Source: Chryseobacterium sp. SNU WT5
GTDB taxonomy: Bacteria; Bacteroidota; Bacteroidia; Flavobacteriales; Weeksellaceae
NCBI RefSeq assembly: GCF_007362475.1
Contig: NZ_CP041687.1
Location: 806,001 to 870,000, forward strand
Length of the DNA: 64,000 nt
Direction: 5' to 3'
The notes under the pieces are model-generated. The model was not told the DNA's origin. It saw only the letters and a list, made by a program, of their open reading frames with translations, and searched no databases. This document shows positions 35,657-45,241 of this stretch, one piece after another. Within the stretch, counting starts at the first letter, position 1. Each line of letters begins with the position of its first letter. Both the position numbers and the translations under genes were made by a program.

Positions 35657-36713
35657 GATTATAAAAATAATTAGCTGTTTTTTGTTAATAATCTCGAACT
35701 ACAGCTGTTCCCAAACTACAAAACCAGCAAATATGAAATGGATAGAAAAATACAGTTTTTACGATCTTTATAAAAAAAATATAAACAATGGAAATTTTCC
35801 ACCTGGAACAGGGTTGAAATTGACAATATTTAAATTTTTGAATGAAAAAACTATTTTTCTAGCAGGAAGTAAAGACTTAAATGCATTTTATAATAGGCCT
35901 GGAGATTGTGCAATATTATTTGTTTCTAAAGACAAAGGCAAAAGTTATCAAGAAATTACTTTTACCGAAGAAAATGTTACATTTCTCACTCCCACAGAAA
36001 AGTACACCTTAGTTGAAACCAATATTAACGGTTATAGTTCTTTAGGTAAAAATGTAATTTATCTTTTGGATAATATAACATTACAATTTAAGAAAATTGA
36101 TGAATATTCATCTAATAATAAAATCAGCTACAAGCAATTTAATGGAGAGTATGTAATTTATTCTGACAATAATGAGACCTATGTACTTAATATTTTGACA
36201 GATGAAAAGTATAAATTACCAAATGATGTTGTTGAGAAAAATTTTATTCTAAATGATTCTGATGCAACAATAACCTTTTTAAGAGAAAATAATAAAGTCG
36301 TTTTATATAATGCAAAAAATAATTTATACGAGATTTCGAAAACGCTGAAAGGTTCCTATTCTACGATTATGAATACTTTTGGTGAAATTACTTTAGGAAA
36401 AGAAAATTTGTTAAAAACTTCTGGAACTATTTATGATTTGAACGAAAAAAAACTATTTGAAGCTTCGCCTAAAACAGAGAAAGGACTTTACCGTTATAAA
36501 AACTTTGCCAGTTATTTCAAAGAAACAAGACCAAATGTAATATTCTTTTATTCGTACAATTATGGAAAAACATGGTATGAGTATAAAACACAAAATATAT
36601 TTACCACATCGGTTCCTAAAGGTTATTATAAAGATAAATATATTGTTTTAGATGTAAGTTATTATGACAAAAAAAACGATGCGGATATAGAAGTTGGAGA
36701 ATTTCAAAAATAA
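35640..36713 (+). CDS. Lipoprotein with Asp-box-like repeats, candidate immunity protein
   Basis: A 357-residue lipoprotein (signal FLLIISNYSC). Sialidase-type Asp-box-like motifs SKDKGKSYQE and YSYNYGKTWYEY suggest a beta-propeller. It overlaps the 3' end of the effector gene by 17 bases. Export to the periplasm would suit neutralising an effector that acts in the envelope. Base composition is more AT-rich than core genes. Confidence 0.7.
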   Translation: MTDLNKIIKIISCFLLIISNYSCSQTTKPANMKWIEKYSFYDLYKKNINNGNFPPGTGLKLTIFKFLNEKTIFLAGSKDLNAFYNRPGDCAILFVSKDKGKSYQEITFTEENVTFLTPTEKYTLVETNINGYSSLGKNVIYLLDNITLQFKKIDEYSSNNKISYKQFNGEYVIYSDNNETYVLNILTDEKYKLPNDVVEKNFILNDSDATITFLRENNKVVLYNAKNNLYEISKTLKGSYSTIMNTFGEITLGKENLLKTSGTIYDLNEKKLFEASPKTEKGLYRYKNFASYFKETRPNVIFFYSYNYGKTWYEYKTQNIFTTSVPKGYYKDKYIVLDVSYYDKKNDADIEVGEFQK

Positions 36714-36745
36714 TTATGATAAGGAATTTTATATAAGTTAGGCAA

Positions 36746-36826
36746 GGATACGTCGCCATCCCAGAAGTTGGCGATCAGGTCATGGTGGGATTTGTGCACA
36801 ATCATCCCGACCGGCCGTTTGTGATG
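36746..36826 (+). pseudogene. vgrG core remnant cut by an insertion sequence
   Basis: Twenty-seven codons reading GYVAIPEVGDQVMVGF and on to DRPFVM match residues near 450 of VgrG1. The match stops exactly at the left end of the insertion element at 36828. No vgrG sequence precedes it. It marks where a further vgrG-tail/effector module was interrupted. Confidence 0.9.
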
Positions 36827-36843
36827 TTGTAGACTCCCCATTT

Positions 36844-37762
36844 TCAGTACGGTTCAAAAATAGAATTTTTTTTTAATACATTGGTACTGTTGTCGTCGGA
36901 TGTGGGAAAGTGGTCAGGAATAGAGCTGGCCTTAAGGTGGGCTTGCTGTCCATTTTTCCACATCACAGGTGATAATCCGCCCAGTGATTCATGTGGTCTT
37001 TCGTGGTTATAATCGTTAACCCAATCTTGCGTGATGTTCCTTACGTCATCCAAAGTTTCAAAGATGTATGCGTCCAGAATTTGCTCTCTGTAAGTTTTAT
37101 TAAAACGTTCAATATAGGCATTCTGCGTGGGTTTTCCTGGCTGAATGTAAGCAAACGTTATGTCATTAAGCGTGCTCCATACGGAAGCAATATTGGCAAC
37201 GAACTCAGGACCGTTATCCATACGTATCTTTTTGGGTTTGCCATATCTGTTCACCAAATGATTTAAAATCCAAATCACCCGTGAACTTTTCAAACTGTAA
37301 TCTACCTCAATATGCAGGATTTCCCTGTTATAATCATCAATCACATTAAAACTGCGGAACTTCCTTCCATTTGATAATACATCACTCATAAAGTCTATGC
37401 TCCATGTATGAGTAAAGGTTTTGGGTACTTCCAATGGCACCTTAACTCGTGCAGGAAGACGTTTCTTGGCCTTACGACGTAACGGAAGTTTCATTTGCTT
37501 ATAAATCCTGTGAAGACGCTTATGATTAATTTTTTCGCCTCTATTACGTAAGCGGTAATAATACTTCCAAAAACCTTCACGCGGGTAATTTTGCGTGAGT
37601 TGTTCCAGTTCCATCATTACCGTAGAATCATCTTTGATCGAGCGGTAGTGAAAACTGCTCCTGCTTAAATGTAGTACGCGTAAAGCCCTGCCAGAATCCT
37701 TCGGATGAAGTTCTTTAATCTCTCTTACGATCTGACGTTTCCGACAAGGCTTTAGAGCTTTT
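36844..37762 (-). CDS. Outer IS3-family transposase, orfB (DDE integrase part)
   Basis: The frame has an internal ATG at 37617 but is open to the frameshift site. DDE motifs: [17 protein letters not shown] and [10 protein letters not shown]. It is normally made as an orfAB fusion by -1 slippage on A-AAA-AAA-G (37765-37758 on the minus strand). The domain is intact, but orfA is interrupted, so the element is probably immobile. Confidence 0.85.
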
Positions 37763-37971
37763 TTTCGATAATATATTTAGCAACATCGAGTTCCATCGCC
37801 AGATTGGCGTACATACGCTTAAGCCGGGCGTTTTCCTCCTCCAGTTCTTTAACACGTTTAAGCTCACTGGCTTCCATGCCGTTGTACCTTTGACGCCATT
37901 TATACAAAGTGGCGATACTGATGCCATTTTCTCTGGCTAATTCTTCGGCACTACGACCTCCACTAAACTCC
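37753..37971 (-). pseudogene. Outer IS3-family orfA, 3' part (split)
   Basis: Reads [38 protein letters not shown] and ends KYIIEKKL. This is a helix-turn-helix plus leucine-zipper orfA. The first 17 codons lie at 39320-39371 on the far side of the inner element (MKKSVFSPAKIAGILKE). Confidence 0.85.
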
Positions 37972-38127
37972 TATAGTTCCCCCCAAAGTTTGGACAGTAA
38001 ATTGTAAAAGTTAAGTTTGATTTTGTTTGTTTTGAGGGTAACAGTTTTGCAAATTTCCACATAGGGAAAATCCCTTCAAAGATTTTTCCGTGTAGTGTGG
38101 GAATGTGAAAAACTGTGTGAATATTCA

Positions 38128-38988
38128 TTAAGCTGCTATCTTTTTTGAAAGGTTATAAATTGCTGCGGGTACTTCATATCCAAGACTTTGATGCCTTCTC
38201 TCTTTATTGTAGTATGATATGTATTTTTTAAGACCCTCAAAACACGCTCTGCCATCCTGATAAGCATAGAGATATACATTCTCATATTTCACACTTCGCC
38301 AGAACCTTTCAATGAAAATATTATCCAGAGCGCGTCCTTTGCCATCCATGCTTAAGGCTATTCCCTGCTTGGTGATAAATTCGGTGAAGAGATCTGCCGT
38401 AAACTGACTGCCCTGATCGGTATTGAAGATTTCCGGTCTTCCGTATTTTTCAATGGCCGTCTCTACGGTATCGCGGCACCATTCGGAAGTCATCGTGTTG
38501 CTCAGGCTCCAACCTACCACAAACCTGCTGTACAGATCTATTACCGCACAAAGATAAAGATAGCCGCCCTGCACAGGTATGTAAGTAATATCCATTGCCC
38601 AAACCTGATTGGGAGCTGTAATTTTTAAATTTCTCAAAAGATACGGGAAGATCTTGTGTTTCTTGCCTTTTCCTTTTTTGGAGGTGGCGGGTCCCGGTGC
38701 AGAAGCACTCAAACCCATTAGCCGGTAAAGCCTTTCCACTCGCTTTTTGTTAATAGTATACCCCATATCCTGCTGTAGCCAGTTGGTCATTCTGGGAACG
38801 CCTTTCCATGGACGGTTCAGAAATTCCTCATCAATCAGGCGCATCAGTTCCAGATTCAGACTGCTCTGCGGAACTTTCCTGTAATAATGGGAGCTGCGGG
38901 AAATCTGCAATACTTCACACTGCTTTTTAACGCTGAGTGCATTTGCCTTGTCAACATGAGCTTTACGGGCTCTGCGGGACTGTTTCAT
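38128..38988 (-). CDS. Inner IS3-family transposase orfB
   Basis: A 286-residue integrase-fold transposase. Contains the HTH_21-like N-terminus (LQISRSSHYYRK), and DDE residues in WAMDITYIPV, NTDQGSQFTAD and NIFIERFWRSVKYE. The start overlaps the orfA stop by four bases (ATGA). Confidence 0.93.
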   Translation of the reverse strand: MKQSRRARKAHVDKANALSVKKQCEVLQISRSSHYYRKVPQSSLNLELMRLIDEEFLNRPWKGVPRMTNWLQQDMGYTINKKRVERLYRLMGLSASAPGPATSKKGKGKKHKIFPYLLRNLKITAPNQVWAMDITYIPVQGGYLYLCAVIDLYSRFVVGWSLSNTMTSEWCRDTVETAIEKYGRPEIFNTDQGSQFTADLFTEFITKQGIALSMDGKGRALDNIFIERFWRSVKYENVYLYAYQDGRACFEGLKKYISYYNKERRHQSLGYEVPAAIYNLSKKIAA

Positions 38989-39257
38989 GACAAGGCTTTT
39001 TTTAAAAAATCGATTTCCATTTTCTGCTGACCGATAACCTTATAAAGCTTGTCGACATCCTCTTTTTTCTCTTCCGCAGGAGTTTCCTTGCCAAAAACAT
39101 CGGCACCTTTCTGCAGGAATTCTTTCTTCCATGAAGAAATCTGATTGGGGTGAAGGTCATGCCTTCGGGCAAGTTCCTGCATCGTGTAGCGTTCGCTTAA
39201 TGCTTCAACTACTACTTTAAATTTGAATCCTGAATTGAATTTTCTTCGCTGTGACAT
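38985..39257 (-). CDS. Inner IS3-family orfA
   Basis: A 90-residue helix-turn-helix protein (FKFKVVVEALSERYTMQELARRHDLHP, NQISSWKKEFLQ) with a coiled-coil C-terminus (DKLYKVIGQQKMEIDFLKKAL). Typical IS3-family OrfA. Confidence 0.92.
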   Translation of the reverse strand: MSQRRKFNSGFKFKVVVEALSERYTMQELARRHDLHPNQISSWKKEFLQKGADVFGKETPAEEKKEDVDKLYKVIGQQKMEIDFLKKALS

Positions 39258-39319
39258 ATTGTAAATTTAATTGTTTTTTTTCAACTAAACTTACTGTCCG
39301 ATTTTCCGGGGGAACTATA

Positions 39320-39371
39320 CTCCTTTAAAATACCTGCAATCTTGGCAGGACTAAAAACACTCTTTTTCATG
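39320..39371 (-). pseudogene. Outer IS3-family orfA, 5' part (split)
   Basis: Encodes MKKSVFSPAKIAGILKE and then meets the inner element. It joins in frame with 37753-37971 when the inner element and one CTCC are removed. Confidence 0.85.
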
Positions 39372-39440
39372 ATAATAATTACGATTTAAAGTTAATAATT
39401 TTATACTTTTGAATCGTACTGTTTTCGGGGGAGCTTACAA

Positions 39441-39698
39441 TATGGTCAAGCTTTTGATCTGGGAGTTCCTGAAAAATCTGTTATAGTTCTTACAAACGGA
39501 TTTAATGACAGTACATTAGCGCATGAAGCTTTGCATGCCATGAATTTATACCACACTTTTGATAATAATAGTAAATACACTTTTCTAAATTATGAAACAG
39601 ATAACATAATGGATTATTCTGATATAGAAAATAGAAAATTTCCAGTTATATCAACATTTGCATGGCAGTGGAAAATTTTGCATAAATTTTTAAAATAA
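39441..39698 (+). pseudogene. C-terminal remnant of a metzincin-like effector
   Basis: Open frame from the right end of the insertion element to TAA at 39696. It holds HEALHAMNLYH (HExxHxxxxxH zinc site) followed 24 residues later by a Met-turn-like NIMDYSD, the spacing of small metzincin proteases. The N-terminus is missing, cut by the insertion element. A lipoprotein gene follows after six bases, as in the other effector/immunity pairs. Confidence 0.8.
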
Positions 39699-39704
39699 AT
39701 TATA

Positions 39705-40463
39705 ATGGTGAAAAAATTAACCTATTTAATTGCAAGTGTATTTATATTTTCTTGCAATGGACAAAATAATAATAAAAAAAATATGTTAGATATTCAATAT
39801 TTAGAAAAACATGGGACACTTTCATATGTATCTTACAATGGAGCATTAAGCACGACAGCAGAAGACCATAATAAAGGTGTGAAGCATTATGAACTTTCAG
39901 AAACGAAAAATGGTGTAAAAACATACATTGATGGCGATGAGGAAATAGGATTTAATAAAATTGTTGAAAATAATGAATTTACCGAATTTACCGAATACGA
40001 CAATAAAGGTATTCCAAAAGTAGAACTGAAAACATCTGTATTTGGTTATATCATTTCAAAAATAGAATTTGATGTTGATGGAAATATTTCTAAAGAAATC
40101 AATTTTGAAAATCTTTTTAAATTTAAAAGTGATAATTTATTTCGTTATATGCGTAGTAATAGTTTTGATTTAGATAAAAATCACTACAAAGAAATTTCAA
40201 AATCTGAAATCCCTCAACCTAAAATAATAAGAGGATATTCCGACGAATTTAAATTTCTAATTCCAGAACTTAATTTAAAAAATAAACTTATATGGATAAT
40301 ACTAAATATAGAAGGTAAATATAAAAATACTGAAGGAATATTCTTTATATGTTTAGATGGCAGTTCAGGAAAAGAACTTTTAGTAAAAAAATATCTTGGA
40401 AAAAAATCTGGGAAAAACGGAATTGGGACTTATGCAAATTACGAAACCATTTTTCCAAAATAA
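39705..40463 (+). CDS. Lipoprotein, orphaned immunity candidate
   Basis: A 252-residue lipoprotein (signal YLIASVFIFSC) with no recognised domain; it has KGVKHYELSETKNGVKTYIDGDEE and an AT-rich codon use. It lies six bases after the metzincin remnant. If the pair was effector/immunity, this gene now survives without its toxin and could still protect against siblings. Confidence 0.68.
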   Translation: MVKKLTYLIASVFIFSCNGQNNNKKNMLDIQYLEKHGTLSYVSYNGALSTTAEDHNKGVKHYELSETKNGVKTYIDGDEEIGFNKIVENNEFTEFTEYDNKGIPKVELKTSVFGYIISKIEFDVDGNISKEINFENLFKFKSDNLFRYMRSNSFDLDKNHYKEISKSEIPQPKIIRGYSDEFKFLIPELNLKNKLIWIILNIEGKYKNTEGIFFICLDGSSGKELLVKKYLGKKSGKNGIGTYANYETIFPK

Positions 40464-40554
40464 AATCTTATTTTTAATTCAAATCTATTTGCTACTTTTT
40501 TATCGAAAAAAAATAATTTTTATTTAAAACAAAAATTTTTTTCAAAATTGATTA

Positions 40555-41238
40555 TCATAGTTCATCCGCATGATGTCTCCCGATGCAGGTGGAACGGATC
40601 AGGTTTCCCAAAACAGAGGTTACGTTGCAATTCCCGAAGTCGGTGACCAGGTGATGGTGGGTTTTGTTCATAATCATCCGGACAGACCATTTGTGATGGG
40701 TGGAATGTTTCATGGGGGAACCGGTTTGGGAGGAGGCGCACAAAATCACATGCGCTCTATTCAAACAAAAAGCGGGATTAAGGTTTTGATGAATGATAAT
40801 GAGAAGAGTGTGACGATTCTGGATCCTAGTGGGAATACGTATTTTATGGATGGGAATGGGAATATTGAAGTTACTGCTCCAAATGACATTACTTTCACCG
40901 CAGGAAAAAATATGAATATTAATGTTGGGCAGAATATGACCACAAGTGTAGGAGCAAATAAAAGCAACACCATCGGAATGAACAATTCTGAAACGGTTGC
41001 AATGAATGACACTCAAAGCGTAGGTGCAATGAAAATGACTTCCGTAGTTGGTGATGCAAGTATGTTCATCACTGGAAAATTAACAGAAATGATTGAGGGT
41101 GATGTGCATAGTGAGACGAAAATGGAACGGAATGAGGTGAGTGAAGGCAAAATTGTGACACAAAGCTCCGGAACGAACGAACAACATTCAGAAAAAACTG
41201 TAAAAAATAACAGCGCAGAAAAGGGAAATAATTTCTAA
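40555..41238 (+). pseudogene. Displaced vgrG C-terminal tail (headless vgrG)
   Basis: The match to VgrG begins abruptly at FIRMMSPDAGG (the ATG at 40570 is an internal Met codon) and runs to a proper stop: core GYVAIPEVGDQVMVGFVHNHPDRPFVM, beta-helix NINVGQNMTTSVGANKS and a charged Gln/Asn/Ser tail. Upstream sequence is unrelated and has no ribosome site. The tail differs from VgrG1's and is followed by a different effector, so it is a tip/cargo cassette without the VgrG base. Confidence 0.88.
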
Positions 41239-41249
41239 AACTCCAAAGA

Positions 41250-43176
41250 ATGAGCAGATCAAGAATTGTAAAGGGAAATATTACCAAAATTATAGGAGGA
41301 AATTATAAAGTTTACTCTAAAGAAAATATAGAAAACAGCGGTTCTAAGGTTATTCAGGTTGGGAAAGAAAGTGGTGGAGCTATGGTGAACCGGAGAAATT
41401 TATTCCCTCCGAAACTACCATTTTAGAAAATAATTATAACTTAGAAAGCACCTATATTCACGACCATTTAAAAAATGTTGCTGTAGAAATTGTTTCAAAA
41501 TCGAATGGCGATAATGCTGGGATAATTTTTCAAATTTACAAGGATATTGCTGAGGGTAAAATCTTGAATCCTCAAATTACTGTTACCAAAACACTACATT
41601 CCAGTAAAGCGAAATTTGATGAAAAAAGTCAAAGCATACTTGTCTGGGAAGAAAATTTGAGAGGTATCGAAAAGGATAATGATAAAAAGATAAAATTAAT
41701 TTCTTGGCTTGCAGAATCTTATGGAAAGTACATAGATTCAATTGTGAAAGAAAGCATCAATATTCAAAATAATTTGGAAGTTTATGATTATGATTTATTT
41801 CAGTTTGATGCTTTGGGAGAATCAACAGTTACGATTGGAAAATTAGAATCTCCAACATTTAATGGAGACTTAGATATTAGCTTTCCAAAGATAGAAGAAG
41901 AAAAAAAATTCCAGCCTCCACAACATTATTTTGAAGAGAACCGCAAGCAAAAAGGCGATCCAAATGCAGGAGATTATAATCAAAATTTTTACGAGGAAGA
42001 AACATCAGAAACCGCTAATTTGAGCGGAGGACCAGGAGATCCACCTTTTAATGTTGGTATGAAATTTAGTTTTAGTCTTGGTGGTGGTTTTACTGCAAGT
42101 TTATATGCAGGAATTTCTCAAAAAATTGCAAAAACAGGCGATTTTGAAGTTATGGCTAGTTTCAACGGTGCTTTAACCTATTATGGTAATGGTTCTCCAG
42201 GAACTTCACCTTTAAGTAGTAATTTGGTTACATTAAGTGGTACACCTTCTGCAACTTTAGGGTACAAAACAGGAAATGCAATGCCAATGAATTTATTTAA
42301 TGATTTTTCTGGAACTGGCGTAAATGTACCTTATGAATATGCTTTTTCTGTAGGTTCAACTGGAGTTTTAAGTTCTGGGCGAGTGTCCAGTGAATTTGAA
42401 TACGAATATGATGATCTTGGGAATAAAACAGTGGCTAGGAAAAAAGATGATTACAATTCTCACGATAATCCTAATCGTCACCAGATTTTGGGAGGCGCAT
42501 CAATCAAAGTGGGAAATTTTATGATTTCATCTTATAATGATATTTTTAAAGTTCCATTATTTTTGGGGATGGATTCTGACCAATATTGGTCAGCAGGAGT
42601 TAATATGCAGGCAAAACTAACCGACAAAATAAATATGGCGTACGCTTTTGATTTGTATTATGGAAAATCAAATAACAAAAATCCATACAACCTTGATAAA
42701 TCCATAGATGGACAAAATTATGATACGCAGCGATTGTTTGATGTTTTGCTAAACCGTGGGCAGGAAAGTTTTTCTTTTACAGATGCGAATGGAAATTTTA
42801 ATAAAACCACAAAATTTGGATATGGAACATTTTGGCCTTCAAATAAGATGCATAATGCTATAGATTTTCTGAAATACCTAAAATGCCAAAAGAGCCGATA
42901 AGAAGTAAATATTCTAATGATGAAAAATATAAATTAGCAAAAGAAAAATATAAAGATAAATTTGAAAAATACGAGAGAGATTTGGTAAATTATAAAATCA
43001 GTTTAAGATTGAAGCCATTTTCTACTTTTCATCATTTATTTGTATTATATGATGGAAAAAGTAACGAACCAAATTTTGGAAGGTTACAAAATTATATGGA
43101 AGCAGACATTCCAAAAAAAGATTTGCAAGAATTTTACAAGAAAGAATTTTATAAGAAAAAATCCAATGAAAATTAA
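41250..43176 (+). pseudogene. Frameshifted T6SS effector gene (displaced module)
   Basis: Three frames join into one protein: 41250 to about 41377, 41378 to about 42867, and about 42868 to 43176. One base is missing in GGTGGAGC near 41377 and one T near 42868. The N-terminus (SRSRIVKGNITKIIGGNYKVYS...SYGEPEKFIPSETT) matches the start of the effector at 34277. The middle (GMKFSFSLGGGFTASLYAG, GGASIKVGNFMISSYNDIF, DQYWSAGVNMQ) resembles, tentatively, polymorphic toxin type 23. The largest open part is 41564-42901. Confidence 0.72.
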
Positions 43177-43870
43177 AATAAATAGCCTAATTTCAGTACT
43201 TTTTTTTATTCTTATCATTATAAATTGCAGTAGCCAAAAAACTACAATTAATAACAATTTTAATGGAAAAATTGATAAGCAATTTGAAGCATATTTAAGA
43301 TTAAAAAATATTCCCTTTAAAGAACTAAATGACAGTATTTACTCTGCTCATTTTTCAAAATTTTTAGATGATGAATTAAAACAAAAACTTGTACGCAATC
43401 CATATTTAAAAATCAATAAAGTTTATATGCGTCATATAACTCCAACTTCTGTCGAATTTTCAATATATTCTGATAAAGGTACTTTTTGTATAAGCACTTT
43501 TGACTTAAAGATGGATGGTAAAACATTAAGTTTTCCAGAAAATGGAGTAGTAAAAATTTTAGAACCTATTCAAGTTGAAGATTTTGGAGATTTCAAAATA
43601 GAAAATAATATTATAAAAACTAGAAAAAGGCAGAAAAGCCCGTTTAGAGAAACTTATTATTATGTGAATGGGACTATTAAAAATGACACGATTAGTTTTA
43701 CGGAAAAATACATAGGGAAAGAGCATAAATTTGAGAAAAAATTGTTTGCAAAAACTAGAAAAGTTAATAAAAAAGAAGTTTATCAACCTGCACTTAAAGT
43801 AGTTCAATACAAAGTTGGTAAATTTTTAGTTTCCTACGAAGTTACAGGAGAATTTAGAATAGAAAAATAA
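43166..43870 (+). CDS. Lipoprotein, candidate immunity to the 41250 effector
   Basis: I start at ATG 43166, which opens a lipoprotein signal (MKIKINSLISVLFFILIIINC); the longer frame from 43040 runs over the effector end. About 235 residues, with FKELNDSIYSAHFSKFLDDELKQ and a beta-rich C-terminus. It overlaps the effector's last 11 bases. Intact despite the broken effector, as expected if loss of immunity is the costly event. Confidence 0.72.
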   Translation: MKIKINSLISVLFFILIIINCSSQKTTINNNFNGKIDKQFEAYLRLKNIPFKELNDSIYSAHFSKFLDDELKQKLVRNPYLKINKVYMRHITPTSVEFSIYSDKGTFCISTFDLKMDGKTLSFPENGVVKILEPIQVEDFGDFKIENNIIKTRKRQKSPFRETYYYVNGTIKNDTISFTEKYIGKEHKFEKKLFAKTRKVNKKEVYQPALKVVQYKVGKFLVSYEVTGEFRIEK

Positions 43871-43899
43871 AAATTTCATTTTTCTATTAATTTGTACTT

Positions 43900-43999
43900 T
43901 ATTCAATTTTATAACTATTCTGATGGATGTCTTTATTGTAGATATTCCTAAAAAATCTTTACAAGAGTTATATAAAATAGAGTTTGAAAATAAAAACAA
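43900..43999 (+). pseudogene. Remnant of a duplicated effector C-terminus
   Basis: A short open stretch reads VDIPKKSLQELYKIEFENKNKND, close to the end of the 41250 effector (ADIPKKDLQEFYKKEFYKKK). It precedes a truncated second lipoprotein gene, so a tandem copy of the effector-end/immunity unit once stood here. Confidence 0.7.
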
Positions 44000-44001
44000 A
44001 A

Positions 44002-44228
44002 ATGATTAAAACAAAAATCTATAGACTAGAGCTCCTATTTTTTATTTTTATTTTCTTATTTAGTTGTAGTGGACAACAGTTAAATGAGAACAACCAAGAA
44101 TATAAAGATCAAAGAGACTTTGCATTCAAGGAATATATGACTTTACAAAAATTCGATTTAAAGAATTAAATGATAGCATTTTTAAAGCACATTATTCCGA
44201 TTTTTTAAAATATGAAAAAAACTAAGTA
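44002..44228 (+). pseudogene. Truncated, frameshifted second copy of the lipoprotein immunity gene
   Basis: ATG 44002 opens a lipoprotein signal (FFIFIFLFSC) and FAFKEYMTLQ, then a frameshift near 44150. The next frame reads RFKELNDSIFKAHYSDFLKYEK, matching the intact copy at 43166. The match ends where the following insertion sequence begins (about 44230). Confidence 0.8.
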
Positions 44229-45241
44229 CATGACAAAAATTGCAAAACGTTGATATTTAATTTGTTAAATAGATCTAGTAAAATATTGTTCAAATAATTT
44301 AAACCATATTTGAAAACACTAAAGGCCTTCCTTTGGTGTTTTTTAACTTTTATGCATTTTATATTCGCATCAACATAGTCACCAATTTTGTAGCACCAAA
44401 GTAAGGCAATCATTACAATCATAAAGAGTTTTTCCAGTCTATTATGGTCTGTAACGTGAGTTTCCTCAAGATTAAACCCTTTTAAAAGTCTTAAATAGCG
44501 TCTCTATCTGCCATCTTTTCTTATAGTATTGCAAAGATTCCTCAGGTTTATTAAAGGATACTAAAATTAGATAATCTAATTTCCCTTCTCTATTATGACT
44601 TTTTAAACCAGATACATAGCATAAAACCCCATTAATTTTCACAATCTTCGGATGATGCCTGAATTCGCCTTTTTTCAAATTATTAAACAACCAAAAAACA
44701 GGTTTTTCTTCATTCTTATCAAAGCAAAAAACCTTGAAATTATTCCGCAAACGAATATAATACCTGATCTTATTTTTGTTCAAGAAATCTAACCAATGAT
44801 GCCCAATAAACTCCCTGTCTGCCAGCAAACAATCTATACAATCTGTCCCGAACCAGCTGATAAATTGCTTAACCAGTTCAATCCTTTCTGCGGTGTCCGA
44901 ATTGCCCCTTTTGTCCAGCATTTTAAACATGATTGGAATGGCCATGTTTTATAACAAATCCCAAGCATCAGAATATTGATATTAGCATGTCCAAATTTCC
45001 AATTCGTTCTATCCATAACCAATACCAGATCTTCTTTCTTGGGCAATATGTTGAATATAAAACAAGAAATTAATTTCATTGGCAAATCAAAATCTGCCAT
45101 AAAACGTTGGATTCTTCTAAGTGAACTTTCAGCCTCTGACTCACTATCAAAAACATTTGCCAAAGCCATATAATTGACCGTTTTTATTTTGCACAAAGCC
45201 AAAATCATCATTGAGATGAATTTTAATCTGGCTTTGTTCAT
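44222..45241 (-). pseudogene. IS4-family transposase, frameshifted
   Basis: Three fragments on the minus strand: 45241-44945 (KARLKFISMMILALCKIKTVN, VMDRTNWKFG), 44945-44480 (CLLADREFIGHHWLDFL, YYKKRWQIETLFKTFK with the conserved YREK-like KRWxIE segment) and a C-terminal piece to 44222 (HNRLEKLFMIVMIALLW). Single-base changes near 44944 and 44480 break the frame. Inactive as it stands. Confidence 0.85.

Larger units (their letters stand above)
37972..39319 (-). mobile_element. Inner IS3-family element, 1,348 bp, with 4-bp target duplication
   Basis: Inverted ends TATAGTTCCCCC.../...GGGGGAACTATA, with GGACAGTAA continuing the match, and direct repeats CTCC at 37968-37971 and 39320-39323. Both orfA and orfB are intact, so this copy may be active. 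It inserted into orfA of the outer element and is therefore younger. Confidence 0.92.
36828..39439 (-). mobile_element. IS3-family element carrying a second, nested IS3-family element
   Basis: Ends TGTAGACTCCCCATTTTCAG (left) and a matching inverted CTGTTTTCGGGGGAGCTTACA-type end (right, to 39439) define the outer element. Its orfA is split by the inner element 37972-39319; removing that and one CTCC rejoins orfA in frame. No direct repeat is visible at the outer ends, so a deletion or rearrangement may have occurred. It separates a vgrG remnant from an effector tail. Confidence 0.85.

Noticed and set aside
37715-37927. Separate 70-codon gene inside the outer insertion element
   Set aside because: It lies out of frame over the 3' part of orfA, which is clearly recognisable in the correct frame.
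40570-41238. Functional short vgrG
   Set aside because: It begins inside the conserved core with no ribosome site and lacks the gp27-like part needed for a spike; I treat it as a displaced tail, though translation is not excluded.
43040-43165. Longer N-terminus for the lipoprotein at 43166
   Set aside because: It runs over the effector 3' end in another frame and would bury the lipoprotein signal.
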